Positions 7,357-16,650 of a stretch of DNA of 64,000 bases are shown here, in pieces. The DNA is from GCA-2715645 sp042095375 (GTDB taxonomy: Bacteria; Bacteroidota; Bacteroidia; Cytophagales; MED-G16): positions 4,232 to 68,231 of the forward strand of contig JBELBJ010000006.1 of assembly GCA_042095375.1 (NCBI GenBank), written 5' to 3'. Both the position numbers and the translations under genes were made by a program. Every line of letters begins with the position of its first letter. Positions within the stretch are counted from its first letter, which is position 1. The notes under the pieces are model-generated. The model searched no databases and had not been told where the DNA came from. It saw only the letters and a list, made by a program, of their open reading frames with translations.

Positions 7357-9177
7357 TTGAAATTAAAATTATATAATTTGAATCATCTATCATATTTAGA
7401 TAAATATTTAATTAAATACAAAGGTTATTATATTCTAGGTATAATATTCATAAGTTTTGCAACTTTTTTTGCTATTGTTCCAGCAATAGTAATAAGAGAA
7501 TCCTTTGATTTATTAGAAAATAGCTATGATACATATCAACTCTTTTTAGGTTTTAATCTTCAAGACAATTCTTATCAGCTTCTTAAAAACAATATTTTTA
7601 TTGCCGTTTTAATAATAATTTTTGCTGCATGCATACGAGGTTTATTTTTATATTTAATGCGTCAAACCATTATTGTTGCATCAAGAAATATTGAGTACGA
7701 TTTAAAAAATGAAATTTATTTTCATTATCAATCATTGCCAATGGAGTTTTATAAAAAAAATAATACAGGAGATTTAATTAACAGAATCTCAGAAGATGTA
7801 AGTAGAGTGAGAATGTATTTAGGTCCAGCACTTATGTATGGAATAAACGTTAGTATATTATTCCTCTTTATAATACCTTTCATGTTTTACATAAACTTTG
7901 AACTATCAATTTATTCTCTTATTCCATTACCTTTTTTGGCTTACAGCATATATTACATTCAAAATATAATAAATTCTAAATCTGAAGAAATTCAAAAATC
8001 TCTTTCTAATTTATCAACATTTGTTCAGGAATCATTTTCAGGAATAAGAATAATTAAATCATTTGGAAGAGAATCTGATTTTTCTCAAAGATTTGACAAA
8101 CAAAGTAAAAAATATAAGGACAAAGCTTTAGGCCTTCAGTTTGTTCTATCATTATTTTTTCCAATAATTATGACTCTTATTGGATTGAGTATTATTATAA
8201 CAGTATATAAAGGTTCCGTTGAGGTGTTTGAAGGAAATATTTCTATTGGAAATATTGCCGAATTTTTAATATACGTTGCATTATTAACCTGGCCAGTAAT
8301 ATCTTTGGGGTGGATCACAAGTATTATTCAAAGAGCAGCTGCATCACAAAAAAGAATTAATGAGTTTCTAAATCAAACTAACAATATTATAAGCAATAAA
8401 AATAAATCAATTGATATTCAAGGAAAAGTAGAGTTTCAGAATGTTTGTTATCAATACAAAGAATCAGGAATTAAAGCTTTAAGCAAAATAAATTTTAAAA
8501 TAAAGCCAGGAGAGTCTTTAGGTATTATTGGGTCTACTGGATCTGGGAAAAGCACTATAAGTAATTTAATTCCGAGATTAATGGATCCTCAATCTGGAAA
8601 GATAAAAATTGATGATATTAATATTGAAGATATAAATATTAAAACCCTAAGAAGTCAAATAGGATATGTTCCTCAAGATGTTTTTTTGTTTTCTGATACC
8701 ATTCAAAATAATATTAGTTTTGGATCGGAAAAAGAAAAATTTGATCTAGTTTTTGAAGCAGCAAAAAATGCTGATTTAATCGAAAATATTAATAAATTCT
8801 CAAAAAAATTTCAAACTAAAATCGGAGAAAGAGGAGTGACATTATCCGGCGGACAAAAACAAAGAATTTCTATAGCAAGGGCAATAATTAAAAATCCTAA
8901 AATATTAATATTTGATGATTGTTTGTCAGCTGTTGATACTAAAACTGAAAAATCAATACTTAACAGTTTAAAGAAAATAATGAAAAATAAAACATCAATT
9001 ATAATTTCTCATCGAATATCTTCATTAGTTCTCGCAAAAAAAATTATTGTTTTAGAAGATGGAAAAATTATAGAATCGGGTGATCATAATTCTTTACTTA
9101 AACTAAAAGGGAATTATTATAAAATATTTAAAAAACAAAATGAAGAAGAAGAAAAAAATGGATTAAAAAATAATTAA
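7357..9177 (+). CDS. ABC half-exporter, MdlA/BmrC-like (degenerate Walker B)
   Basis: This 606-residue half-transporter has six predicted transmembrane helices in residues 1-330 and a C-terminal ATPase domain. Walker A is GSTGSGKST (392-400), the Q-loop is VPQDVFLF, the signature is canonical LSGGQ, and the H-loop is IISHR. Walker B reads ILIFDDCLSAVD: the catalytic Glu is replaced by Asp521. In heterodimeric exporters (BmrCD, TM287/288, MdlAB) exactly this subunit type carries the Asp and pairs with a partner with an altered signature. The half-transporter at 9999-11765 has that complementary pattern. The likely role is export of a lipid or amphipathic compound. It is followed after 4 nt by a sulfotransferase gene. 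Confidence 0.88.
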   Translation: MKLKLYNLNHLSYLDKYLIKYKGYYILGIIFISFATFFAIVPAIVIRESFDLLENSYDTYQLFLGFNLQDNSYQLLKNNIFIAVLIIIFAACIRGLFLYLMRQTIIVASRNIEYDLKNEIYFHYQSLPMEFYKKNNTGDLINRISEDVSRVRMYLGPALMYGINVSILFLFIIPFMFYINFELSIYSLIPLPFLAYSIYYIQNIINSKSEEIQKSLSNLSTFVQESFSGIRIIKSFGRESDFSQRFDKQSKKYKDKALGLQFVLSLFFPIIMTLIGLSIIITVYKGSVEVFEGNISIGNIAEFLIYVALLTWPVISLGWITSIIQRAAASQKRINEFLNQTNNIISNKNKSIDIQGKVEFQNVCYQYKESGIKALSKINFKIKPGESLGIIGSTGSGKSTISNLIPRLMDPQSGKIKIDDINIEDINIKTLRSQIGYVPQDVFLFSDTIQNNISFGSEKEKFDLVFEAAKNADLIENINKFSKKFQTKIGERGVTLSGGQKQRISIARAIIKNPKILIFDDCLSAVDTKTEKSILNSLKKIMKNKTSIIISHRISSLVLAKKIIVLEDGKIIESGDHNSLLKLKGNYYKIFKKQNEEEEKNGLKNN

Positions 9178-9181
9178 TCTC

Positions 9182-10009
9182 ATGATACAATTTATAGTAA
9201 GAAAATATCAGCATTCCATTAATTTATATTACTCAAAAATCAAAAAAAAAGTAGAAGGAAAAAATCCTGATTTTATAATTCTTGGCACTCAAAAAGGAGG
9301 CACTACTTCTTTGTATAATTATCTTAGTAATCATTCTAATATATGTGTTGGATCACGAAGAGAAATTCATTTTTTTGATAGAAATTATGAAAAAGGAATA
9401 AATTGGTATAAAGATAATTTTAATAATAGAAATAAAGATTTATTAACTTTTGAGTGTAGTCCCGATTATATCCATCATCCTTTTGTTGCTGAAAGAATAA
9501 AGGTAATATCACCAAAATCAAAACTTATAGTTCTATTGCGAAATCCTGTTGAAAGGGCTATTTCTAACTATAAACATAATATTTATTTAGGAAAGTATAA
9601 ACCTAATACTACTATAGAAGAGGTAATAGAAAAAGAAATGAAATTCATTAATTATGAAAAAGAAAAAATGTTAAACAATAAAAATTATTATAGTAGGAAA
9701 TTCAAATATTTTTCAATTCTAGATAGAGGTATATATCACAAGCAGTTAAAAATATATTTTGATTATTTTGATAAAAAACAAATTCATGTTTTATTTTCTG
9801 AAAAATTATTTTCACATGCGAGGAAAGAGCTAAATAAAGTTTTTGAATTTTTGAATCTTAGTTCAGAGCCAGTTCCTTGTTCAACTATTTATAATAAAAG
9901 TAAAATTGACATTAAAATCAAACAAAAAACAAAAGAAACTATTGAAGAATTTTTTCTTAAGCATAACGAAAAACTTTATAAAATGATAAATACAAAATTT
10001 AGATGGTAA
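9182..10009 (+). CDS. PAPS-dependent sulfotransferase family protein
   Basis: This 275-residue protein has the two PAPS-binding motifs of Sulfotransfer_1 enzymes: the 5'-phosphosulfate loop GTQKGGTTSLYNYL (residues 35-48) and the 3'-phosphate motif RNPVERAISNYKH (Arg120, Ser128). The KGGTTSL and RNPVERAxSxY pattern resembles heparan-sulfate N-sulfotransferase-like bacterial enzymes acting on carbohydrates or lipids. There is no signal peptide, so it is probably cytosolic. It lies 4 nt after the ABC half-exporter and its 3' end overlaps the convergent partner exporter by 11 nt, suggesting that a sulfated product may be exported; that link is inference. No PAPS-synthesis genes are in the window. 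Confidence 0.82.
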   Translation: MIQFIVRKYQHSINLYYSKIKKKVEGKNPDFIILGTQKGGTTSLYNYLSNHSNICVGSRREIHFFDRNYEKGINWYKDNFNNRNKDLLTFECSPDYIHHPFVAERIKVISPKSKLIVLLRNPVERAISNYKHNIYLGKYKPNTTIEEVIEKEMKFINYEKEKMLNNKNYYSRKFKYFSILDRGIYHKQLKIYFDYFDKKQIHVLFSEKLFSHARKELNKVFEFLNLSSEPVPCSTIYNKSKIDIKIKQKTKETIEEFFLKHNEKLYKMINTKFRW

Positions 10010-11765
10010 CCTCGCTAAATTGCATTTTATAAAGTTTAGAATATTGTTTATTATTTCTTTTTAATTCATCATGTTTTCCTGACTCTACAATTTCTCCATT
10101 TTCCAATACCAAAATATTATCAGCTTGTTTTATTGTAGATAAACGATGAGCAATAACAATAGAAGTTCTGTTTTTTAAAATTTTTGATATTGCATTTTGA
10201 ATAGTTTCCTCAGTTCCACTATCTACTGATGAAGTTGCTTCATCTAGAAGAATTATTTTAGGATCAAAAAGAAGGATTCGGATACATGATAATAATTGAC
10301 GTTGACCAACAGATAATGTTGCCCCCCTCTCCATAACATTGTAATTTAATTTTCCAGGAAGTTTTTGAATAAACTTTTCAGCTTTTAAATAATGTATTAC
10401 TTCCCAAATTTTCTTATCGGATATCGTTTTATTGCCAAGAGTTAAATTATTTCTTACAGTGTCTGAAAATAAAAAAACATCTTGAGGAACATAGCCTATA
10501 ACTTTACGAAGTTGATCTAAGTTATAATCTCTTAATTTATTTTCATCTAAATAAATTTCGCCTTTATTAAATTCATAAAACCTATTTATCAAATTTATTA
10601 TGGATGTTTTTCCCGATCCAGTGCTTCCAACTATTGCAAGTACATTTCCTGGATTTATTTTAAAATTTATATTTTTTAAAACATAATTTTTTTCATTATA
10701 AGCAAACCATAAATTTTTAAATTCTAATTTTCCTGATATATTATTTTCAATTTTGAACTTATCATTATTTACTATCATCTCTTTGGTATCTAAAAGTTTA
10801 AAAATCCTAATAGAACTTACAACACCCATCTGCAATACATTAAATCTATCTGCAATCATTCTAATTGGTCTAAAAAACATTTGTAAATACATTATAAATG
10901 CAATCAATATTCCTAAAGATATTTCATCTTCTAATATCTGATAAGAGCCATACCAAATCAATAACCCCATTCCTAGAGCAGTAAAAAACTCCATTGCAGG
11001 AAAATACAAAGAATAATATAAAACAGCTTTTAAATTAGATTCTAAATGGTTTCTATTGATTTTTTTAAATGACTCATATTCTTTAGACTCTCTAGCAAAT
11101 ATTTGTATAACATTCATTCCTACAATACGTTCTTGAACAAATGAATTTAAATTTGCTACAGCTTCTCTTACATTATTAAATGAAACTTTAACCTTTTCCT
11201 TAAAAATATAAGTTACCAATAATAATAAAGGAAACGTTGATAGAGTTACTAAAGTTAACTTCCAATTAATCAAAAACATTATGATTAATATTCCAATTAG
11301 CTGTAACAAATCACCAATAATTGAAGCAAGACCTTGGCCAAAAACTTCAGATATTGTTTCAATGTCAGAAATATTTCTAGTTATAATTTTTCCAATAGGA
11401 GTATTATCAAAAAATTTCAATCTGAGTTTTTGTATATGAGAATATAACTTAATCCTTAAGTCTCTAACAATATTCTGACCAATCCAACCTGATAAATAGG
11501 TGTGATAATATTGAATAATACCTTGAAATATCAATAAAACAAGAAGGATCATAATCATATTGAGCATACCATTATAATCATTAAATGCAACATGATTATC
11601 TATCGTCAATTGAACAAGATAAGGTCTTATAGGACTTAATATAGATAAAGAAATTGTAAAAAAAACTAATAAGTAGAACTGCTTTATATATGGTTTACAA
11701 TATATGAAAAGTCTTTTTAAAACTTTATAATCAATAACATTTCCACTAACAGATTGTTTATCCAT
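9999..11765 (-). CDS. ABC half-exporter, MdlB/BmrD-like (degenerate signature)
   Basis: This 588-residue half-transporter has six predicted membrane helices (residues ~20-310) and an ATPase domain with Walker A GSTGSGKTS, Q-loop VPQDVFLF, Walker B IILLDEATSSVD with intact catalytic Glu509, and H-loop VIAHR. The signature is LSVGQRQLLS (residues 484-493) instead of LSGGQ, as in YheH/BmrD- and MdlB-type subunits. Together with the half-transporter at 7357 it would form one normal and one degenerate ATP site, the classical asymmetric heterodimer. It is 6 nt downstream of truA and convergent with the sulfotransferase gene. Confidence 0.88.
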   Translation of the reverse strand: MDKQSVSGNVIDYKVLKRLFIYCKPYIKQFYLLVFFTISLSILSPIRPYLVQLTIDNHVAFNDYNGMLNMIMILLVLLIFQGIIQYYHTYLSGWIGQNIVRDLRIKLYSHIQKLRLKFFDNTPIGKIITRNISDIETISEVFGQGLASIIGDLLQLIGILIIMFLINWKLTLVTLSTFPLLLLVTYIFKEKVKVSFNNVREAVANLNSFVQERIVGMNVIQIFARESKEYESFKKINRNHLESNLKAVLYYSLYFPAMEFFTALGMGLLIWYGSYQILEDEISLGILIAFIMYLQMFFRPIRMIADRFNVLQMGVVSSIRIFKLLDTKEMIVNNDKFKIENNISGKLEFKNLWFAYNEKNYVLKNINFKINPGNVLAIVGSTGSGKTSIINLINRFYEFNKGEIYLDENKLRDYNLDQLRKVIGYVPQDVFLFSDTVRNNLTLGNKTISDKKIWEVIHYLKAEKFIQKLPGKLNYNVMERGATLSVGQRQLLSCIRILLFDPKIILLDEATSSVDSGTEETIQNAISKILKNRTSIVIAHRLSTIKQADNILVLENGEIVESGKHDELKRNNKQYSKLYKMQFSEVTI

Positions 11766-11771
11766 TTTTGT

Positions 11772-12512
11772 TTACAATTTGATTGGATATAAAATTTGCT
11801 TTAAATATAACCCCCCAGGGAAAACAGAATATCCAGCATTTTTTCTATCGTTATCTAAAATAATTTTTTTAAAATCTGACAAATTAATTTTTTTCTCATT
11901 TAATATTAACATTGTACCAACAATTGATCTTACCATGCCTCTAAGAAACCTATCTGAAGAAATTTCAAAAAAAAATGTATCATTTTCACCCTTTTTCCAT
12001 TTTGCACTCACCAAATTACATATATAATTTTTTACATCGGATTTTGACTTACAAAAACTTTTAAAATTTTTATTTGAAATAATTATTTTACAAGCTTTAT
12101 TCAATATTGATAAGTTAATTTTATTTTTATAACGATAAGATAAACCATACAAAAAAGGGGTTTTTTTTAGATGAATTTTATAGATATAACTTCTTTCTAT
12201 TGCATCAAATCTAGCATGAAAATCATCTTTAACTTTAATTAGTTTATTTACGGAAATATCATTAGGTAAAATTGAATTTATTTTATAAAGAAAATCATTA
12301 TTATCTAATGATTTGTTGAAATCAAAATGGGCAGCTTGATTCAAAGCATGGACCCCAGTATCTGTCCTTCCAGCACCAACAGTTTTAATATCTTCTTTTA
12401 AAATTTTAGATAGTGAATTATTTAAAATATATTGTATTGAAAGAGCATTATCCTGAACCTGCCAGCCATGGTAATCCGTTCCCAAGTAAGAAATGTATAT
12501 AACGTATCTCAT
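11772..12512 (-). CDS. truA: tRNA pseudouridine synthase A
   Basis: TruA modifies uridines 38-40 in the anticodon stem-loop of many tRNAs. The protein has 246 residues. It starts with the Y-x-G-x-x-Y-x-G-W-Q motif (YLGTDYHGWQVQ, 9-20) and contains GAGRTDTGVHALNQAAHFD with catalytic Asp51, plus the C-terminal FLRGMVRSIVGTML motif. It is divergent from the DUF4293 gene and 6 nt upstream of the ABC half-exporter. Confidence 0.95.
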   Translation of the reverse strand: MRYVIYISYLGTDYHGWQVQDNALSIQYILNNSLSKILKEDIKTVGAGRTDTGVHALNQAAHFDFNKSLDNNDFLYKINSILPNDISVNKLIKVKDDFHARFDAIERSYIYKIHLKKTPFLYGLSYRYKNKINLSILNKACKIIISNKNFKSFCKSKSDVKNYICNLVSAKWKKGENDTFFFEISSDRFLRGMVRSIVGTMLILNEKKINLSDFKKIILDNDRKNAGYSVFPGGLYLKQILYPIKL

Positions 12513-12575
12513 GAAATAAATTTAGGATTGTAAATTGCCATTAATTAATTTTGAATAAGAATAATTGTAATATAC

Positions 12576-13082
12576 ATGATACAAAGAATACAATCAATAT
12601 TTTTATTATTAGTAACAATAAGTTTATTTTCAACCTATTTTTTCCCATTATCAGAAAAAATTGTTTATAAAAAAGAAAACAACATAACTACTATTAAAGA
12701 AAAAGAAACTTTATACATTTACGAACTGGTTTATCAGCAATATATTTCTGAAGAAAATCCTTCTGCAGTTTTATATCCTCGCCCCTATATTTTAATTTTA
12801 ATTTTTATAGCAGGCAGTTTATCTTTCTATTCTATTTTTCAATATAGAAATAGAATAAATCAAATAAAAATTGGAGCCATTAATTCAATAATAATGTCAA
12901 TTACTATTTCAATAATTTTATACGAATTATTCTATAATGAAGTAATGATTAAAAATACATTTGATATTAATATCTTAATATCATTTTATTTAATTTTTAC
13001 TGCTTTAATATTTAATTCTATTGCAAATAGATTTATTAAAAAAGATGAACTATTGGTTAATGAATCGGATAGAATAAGATAA
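12576..13082 (+). CDS. DUF4293 integral membrane protein
   Basis: This 168-residue protein has four predicted membrane helices (about residues 5-23, 68-86, 96-116 and 127-146). It starts MIQRIQSIFLLLVTISLFS, the typical start of the DUF4293 family, which is restricted to Bacteroidota and of unknown function. A loop with charged residues lies between helices 1 and 2. A TAATTTTG sequence at 12546-12553 fits the -7 consensus. In many Flavobacteriia a DUF4293 gene neighbours rho and truA; here truA is divergent and rho is absent. Confidence 0.85.
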   Translation: MIQRIQSIFLLLVTISLFSTYFFPLSEKIVYKKENNITTIKEKETLYIYELVYQQYISEENPSAVLYPRPYILILIFIAGSLSFYSIFQYRNRINQIKIGAINSIIMSITISIILYELFYNEVMIKNTFDINILISFYLIFTALIFNSIANRFIKKDELLVNESDRIR

Positions 13083-13092
13083 AGTATTTTAA

Positions 13093-13134
13093 TGACACAC
13101 TGTCATAATTTTAAAAATTGGAACAATTTTTGGA
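13093..13134 (+). promoter_or_regulatory. inverted repeat plus possible sigma-54-type promoter of htpG
   Basis: An inverted repeat TGACA-CAC-TGTCA (13093-13105) is followed after 12 nt by TTGGAACAATTTTTGGA (13118-13134). The latter matches the sigma-54 layout (TTGGCAC-N5-TTGC) with the two GG pairs exactly 12 nt apart; mismatches are A for C in the -24 box and G for C at -12. Transcription would start near 13144, 14 nt before the htpG ATG. The inverted repeat could bind a heat-shock activator or repressor. The assignment is by pattern only. Confidence 0.5.
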
Positions 13135-13157
13135 GTAGAACTAGTAAATAAATAATT

Positions 13158-15053
13158 ATGAAAGAAAAAGGAAAAATATCAATTAATACAGAAAACATTT
13201 TCCCAATAATAAAAAAATTCCTCTATTCTGATCAAGACATTTTTTTAAGGGAACTTATTTCTAATGCAGTAGATGCAACTCAAAAACTAAAAAGATTGTC
13301 ATCACTAGGAGAATATAAAGACGAGATCAAAGATGAAACGATAAATATTATATTAGATAAAAAGAAAAAAACTATAACAATATCTGATAATGGTATTGGA
13401 ATGAGCGGTAATGAAATTAATAAATATATAAATCAGATTGCATTCTCGGGGGCAACTGAATTCTTAGAAAAGTATAAAAACAAAGGAGATGAAAATCAAA
13501 TAATTGGTCACTTTGGTTTAGGTTTTTATTCAGCATTTATGGTCGCAAGCAAAGTAGAAATTAATTCTAAATCTTATTTGAAAAATAAAAAGGGAGCTCA
13601 CTGGAGCTGTGATGGAAATACGGAATACGAAATAAAAGATGGTTCAAAAAAGAATACTGGAACTGATGTTGTTTTACATGTAAATAAAGATTCGAAAGAC
13701 TTTTTAGAGGAAAATAAAATTCAAGGAATACTTGATAAGTATTGTAAATTTTTACCAGTAAAAATTAAGTTTGGTGAAAAAGACGAATCTGTTGAGGATG
13801 GAAAGGATAAGGATGGTAATCCAAAATATAAAACAATAAAAGTTGATAATACAATTAATAATACTAATCCAATATGGGTTAAAAAACCTAATAAATTAAA
13901 AAAAGAAGATTACCTGTCTTTCTATAAAGAACTATACCCTTTTTCAGAAGATCCTTTATTTTGGATACATCTAAATGTAGACTTTCCATTTAATTTAACT
14001 GGAATTTTATTTTTTCCAAGAGTAAAAAATGATTTTGAACTTCAAAAAAATAAAATTCAACTTTATTCTAAACAAGTCTTTATAACGGATGAAGTCAAAG
14101 ACGTAGTTCCAGAGTTTTTAATGTTATTACATGGTGTTATTGACTCACCAGATATTCCATTAAATGTGTCCAGAAGTTATCTGCAATCCGATTCTAATGT
14201 GAAGAAGATTAATACATATATAACAAAAAAAGTTGCAGATAAGCTACATGAATTATTTAAAGAAGATAAAAAAGAATATGAATCAAAATGGAATGACATA
14301 GGAATTTTTGTTAAGTATGGAATGATCTCTGAAGAAAAGTTTTACGATAAAGCAATTGAATTTTCATTATTTGAAAGTCTAAATGGAAAATTTAGGACAA
14401 TTCCCGAATATCAAAAGTTTATAAAGAAAAATCAAACCGATAAAAATAAAAATACTATTATTCTATATACCTCTGATAAAGCTAGTCAAGATGTTTATAT
14501 AGAAAATGCAGAGAAAAAAAATTACGATGTTGTAATTCTAGATGGAGTAATTGATAGTCATTTTATTAATCATTTAGAGCAAAAATTAGAAAAGGTTCAA
14601 CTTAAAAGAATTGACTCTGATGTTATTGATAAATTAATAGATAAAGATGAAAAAAAGGAGTCTGTTATTACTGAAAAAGAATCGAAAACTATAAAAGAGT
14701 TATTTGAAAAAATTATTGATGATAAAAATACAAATGTTACTATTGAAGCATTAAATGTTGATGATTTTCCAGTAATTGTAACTCATCCCGAGTTTATTCG
14801 AAGAATGAAAGATATGGCTAAATCAGGAGGTGGTGCTAATCCTTTCATGATGGGAGGAGCACCTGATATGGTTAGTGTATCTATAAATGGAAATCATAAA
14901 CTTATTCAACAAATAATTAAAGCAAAAAGTAATAAGACTAAAGAAAAAATAGCATCACAAGCTTATGATTTATCTTTATTATCTCAAAATATGCTTTCCG
15001 GATCTAAAATGACAGACTTTATCAGAAGAAGCATAGATATTATCTCAAAATAA
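13158..15053 (+). CDS. htpG: molecular chaperone HtpG (Hsp90)
   Basis: This 631-residue Hsp90 has the N-terminal GHKL ATPase motifs: ELISNAVDATQKL, DNGIGM, and the lid with GHFGLGFYSAFMVA. The middle domain contains the PLNVSRSYLQ motif with the catalytic-loop Arg, and the C-terminal dimerisation domain is present. Length is normal for bacterial HtpG. It functions as an ATP-dependent cytosolic chaperone in stress and client maturation. Its 5' region carries an unusual inverted repeat and possible sigma-54-type promoter, which fits stress control. A small exported-protein gene follows after 42 nt. Confidence 0.95.
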   Translation: MKEKGKISINTENIFPIIKKFLYSDQDIFLRELISNAVDATQKLKRLSSLGEYKDEIKDETINIILDKKKKTITISDNGIGMSGNEINKYINQIAFSGATEFLEKYKNKGDENQIIGHFGLGFYSAFMVASKVEINSKSYLKNKKGAHWSCDGNTEYEIKDGSKKNTGTDVVLHVNKDSKDFLEENKIQGILDKYCKFLPVKIKFGEKDESVEDGKDKDGNPKYKTIKVDNTINNTNPIWVKKPNKLKKEDYLSFYKELYPFSEDPLFWIHLNVDFPFNLTGILFFPRVKNDFELQKNKIQLYSKQVFITDEVKDVVPEFLMLLHGVIDSPDIPLNVSRSYLQSDSNVKKINTYITKKVADKLHELFKEDKKEYESKWNDIGIFVKYGMISEEKFYDKAIEFSLFESLNGKFRTIPEYQKFIKKNQTDKNKNTIILYTSDKASQDVYIENAEKKNYDVVILDGVIDSHFINHLEQKLEKVQLKRIDSDVIDKLIDKDEKKESVITEKESKTIKELFEKIIDDKNTNVTIEALNVDDFPVIVTHPEFIRRMKDMAKSGGGANPFMMGGAPDMVSVSINGNHKLIQQIIKAKSNKTKEKIASQAYDLSLLSQNMLSGSKMTDFIRRSIDIISK

Positions 15054-15095
15054 AAATTAATATTTGATTAATATTTATAATATTTTTACGTTAGA

Positions 15096-15932
15096 ATGTT
15101 TACTATGCAAACAAAAGTATTTTTTATATTTTTTTTTATTTTAATTACAACAGTTGGTAGGGGACAAAATATCAACTCAAATATTTTTAAAATAGATACA
15201 GATTCTATTTCATCAAGAAACTTACTTGCAACATTTAAAAGGGACAGCTTAAATGATGTTCCAAAAAAACAAAAAAAAAATTTTTACTTTGGTAAAAAAA
15301 CTAAAAAAGGATTTACTAAATCAGATAATGGTCAAAGAATTTTATATGAAAATTTTCATTATGTAAAAGATATTCAAAGTATTGATTCTTATGTTAGAGA
15401 CGTATATTGGTTCAGTAAAAAGAAAAAAAAAATAATTAAAACCAAAAAGATTACAAAAGATAACTTTTTATTACATGGACCCTACGTAAAAAAAATTGGA
15501 GATAACGTAATAGAGAAAGGTTCATTCATTAATGGATTAAAGCATGGAAGATGGGTCAGTCTTAGCAAATCAAATATTTTACAAGATAAAGAAGAGTATT
15601 TTTTGGGATGGCCAAAGTATTCTAAAAAATCATTTTGGGATTATTCAAAAAAAAAATTGAAAGAAATAATCCCTATTCAATATGGTGAAAAAGATGGTTA
15701 TTATTATGCCTTTCATAAAAATGGAAATTTAGCTGTAAAAGGAGAATATCTTTTTGATGAAAAAATTAAAATTTGGTCTGAATATTTTTCTGATAAAGGA
15801 AAAAAGAAAAGAGAAATAAGTTTTCCCAAAGAACCGTTTGAAGAAAATTATCTTCCTGTTATCACAAAAGAATGGAACATAAATGGTAAATTGATTTATA
15901 ATCGTCAAAGTTTTCTAAAAAGGATAAATTAG
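15096..15932 (+). CDS. exported MORN/YwqK-like repeat protein
   Basis: This protein has a signal peptide (FFIFFFILITTVGRGQ, cleavage likely near GRGQ). The second Met at 15105 is an equally plausible start. After a lysine-rich region it contains repeats of the MORN/YwqK type: HGPYVKKIGDNVIEKGSFINGLKHGRW, GEKDGYYYAFHKNGNLAVKGEY, and a final WNINGKLIYNRQ. Such proteins are common in Bacteroidota and are usually annotated as YwqK-family 'antitoxins' from distant similarity, but nothing here suggests a toxin partner. It is 42 nt after htpG and 1 nt before lipB. Function unknown; likely periplasmic or outer membrane. Confidence 0.6.
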   Translation: MFTMQTKVFFIFFFILITTVGRGQNINSNIFKIDTDSISSRNLLATFKRDSLNDVPKKQKKNFYFGKKTKKGFTKSDNGQRILYENFHYVKDIQSIDSYVRDVYWFSKKKKKIIKTKKITKDNFLLHGPYVKKIGDNVIEKGSFINGLKHGRWVSLSKSNILQDKEEYFLGWPKYSKKSFWDYSKKKLKEIIPIQYGEKDGYYYAFHKNGNLAVKGEYLFDEKIKIWSEYFSDKGKKKREISFPKEPFEENYLPVITKEWNINGKLIYNRQSFLKRIN

Positions 15933-15933
15933 T

Positions 15934-16647
15934 TTGAATACAATTTTAAATAAGAAAGTTAAACATGTTCAATTAGGTCATATTGAATATAAAAAAGCAT
16001 TGGAAATACAGGAGGAAATTTTTCAAAAAACAATTAAGAAAAAAATTGAAAATAGAAAAAATGAAACTAACATTTTGACAGAAAATTATGTTATTTCATG
16101 TTCACATCCTCATGTTTATACAATTGGAAAAAGTGGCGATGAAAAAAATTTACTTTTAGATAAAGAGGTTATTAAAAAAAAAAAATTAGAGTTTTTTAAA
16201 ATAAGCAGAGGAGGAGATATAACTTATCATGGGCCGGGTCAAATTGTAGTCTATCCTATCATAGATTTGGAAAATTTTTTTACAGATATTCATTTGTATC
16301 TTAGAAAACTTGAAGAAGCAGTTATTAAAACATTAAAATCTTTTAAAATTAAATCCGGAAGAATAAAAGATCATACGGGAGTATGGGTAAATCACAAAAG
16401 TGAAAAAGCAAAAAAAATTTGTGCTATGGGGGTAAAAAGTAGCCGATGGGTTACAATGCATGGATTAGCACTAAACGTTAAAACAGATCTAAATTATTTC
16501 AATAACATAATACCCTGCGGCATAAATGATAAGACTGTTACATCAATTGAAAATGAACTTAATACTAGTTTGAGTTTAAAAAAAGTAGAAAATGAAATAA
16601 TTAAAAATCTTTTCAAGGTTTTTAAATTTGATTCTTATATAAATTAA
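15934..16647 (+). CDS. lipB: octanoyl-[acyl-carrier-protein]:protein N-octanoyltransferase
   Basis: LipB transfers octanoate from ACP to lipoyl domains of 2-oxo-acid dehydrogenases and GcvH. The protein (237 residues) has RGGDITYHGPGQIVVYPI, the LipB active-site motif, and AMGVKSSRWVTMHGLALNV with the conserved catalytic Lys, then IIPCGINDKTVTSIE with the family Cys. The start is TTG, one nucleotide after the previous stop; no in-frame ATG precedes the conserved N-terminal helices. It is co-transcribed with rnr. Confidence 0.93.
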   Translation: MNTILNKKVKHVQLGHIEYKKALEIQEEIFQKTIKKKIENRKNETNILTENYVISCSHPHVYTIGKSGDEKNLLLDKEVIKKKKLEFFKISRGGDITYHGPGQIVVYPIIDLENFFTDIHLYLRKLEEAVIKTLKSFKIKSGRIKDHTGVWVNHKSEKAKKICAMGVKSSRWVTMHGLALNVKTDLNYFNNIIPCGINDKTVTSIENELNTSLSLKKVENEIIKNLFKVFKFDSYIN

Positions 16648-16650
16648 GGT

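Noticed and set aside
10302..10320. LSVGQ signature as evidence of a broken ABC transporter gene
   Set aside because: The same altered signature occurs in working MdlB/BmrD-type subunits and is matched by the complementary change in the partner.
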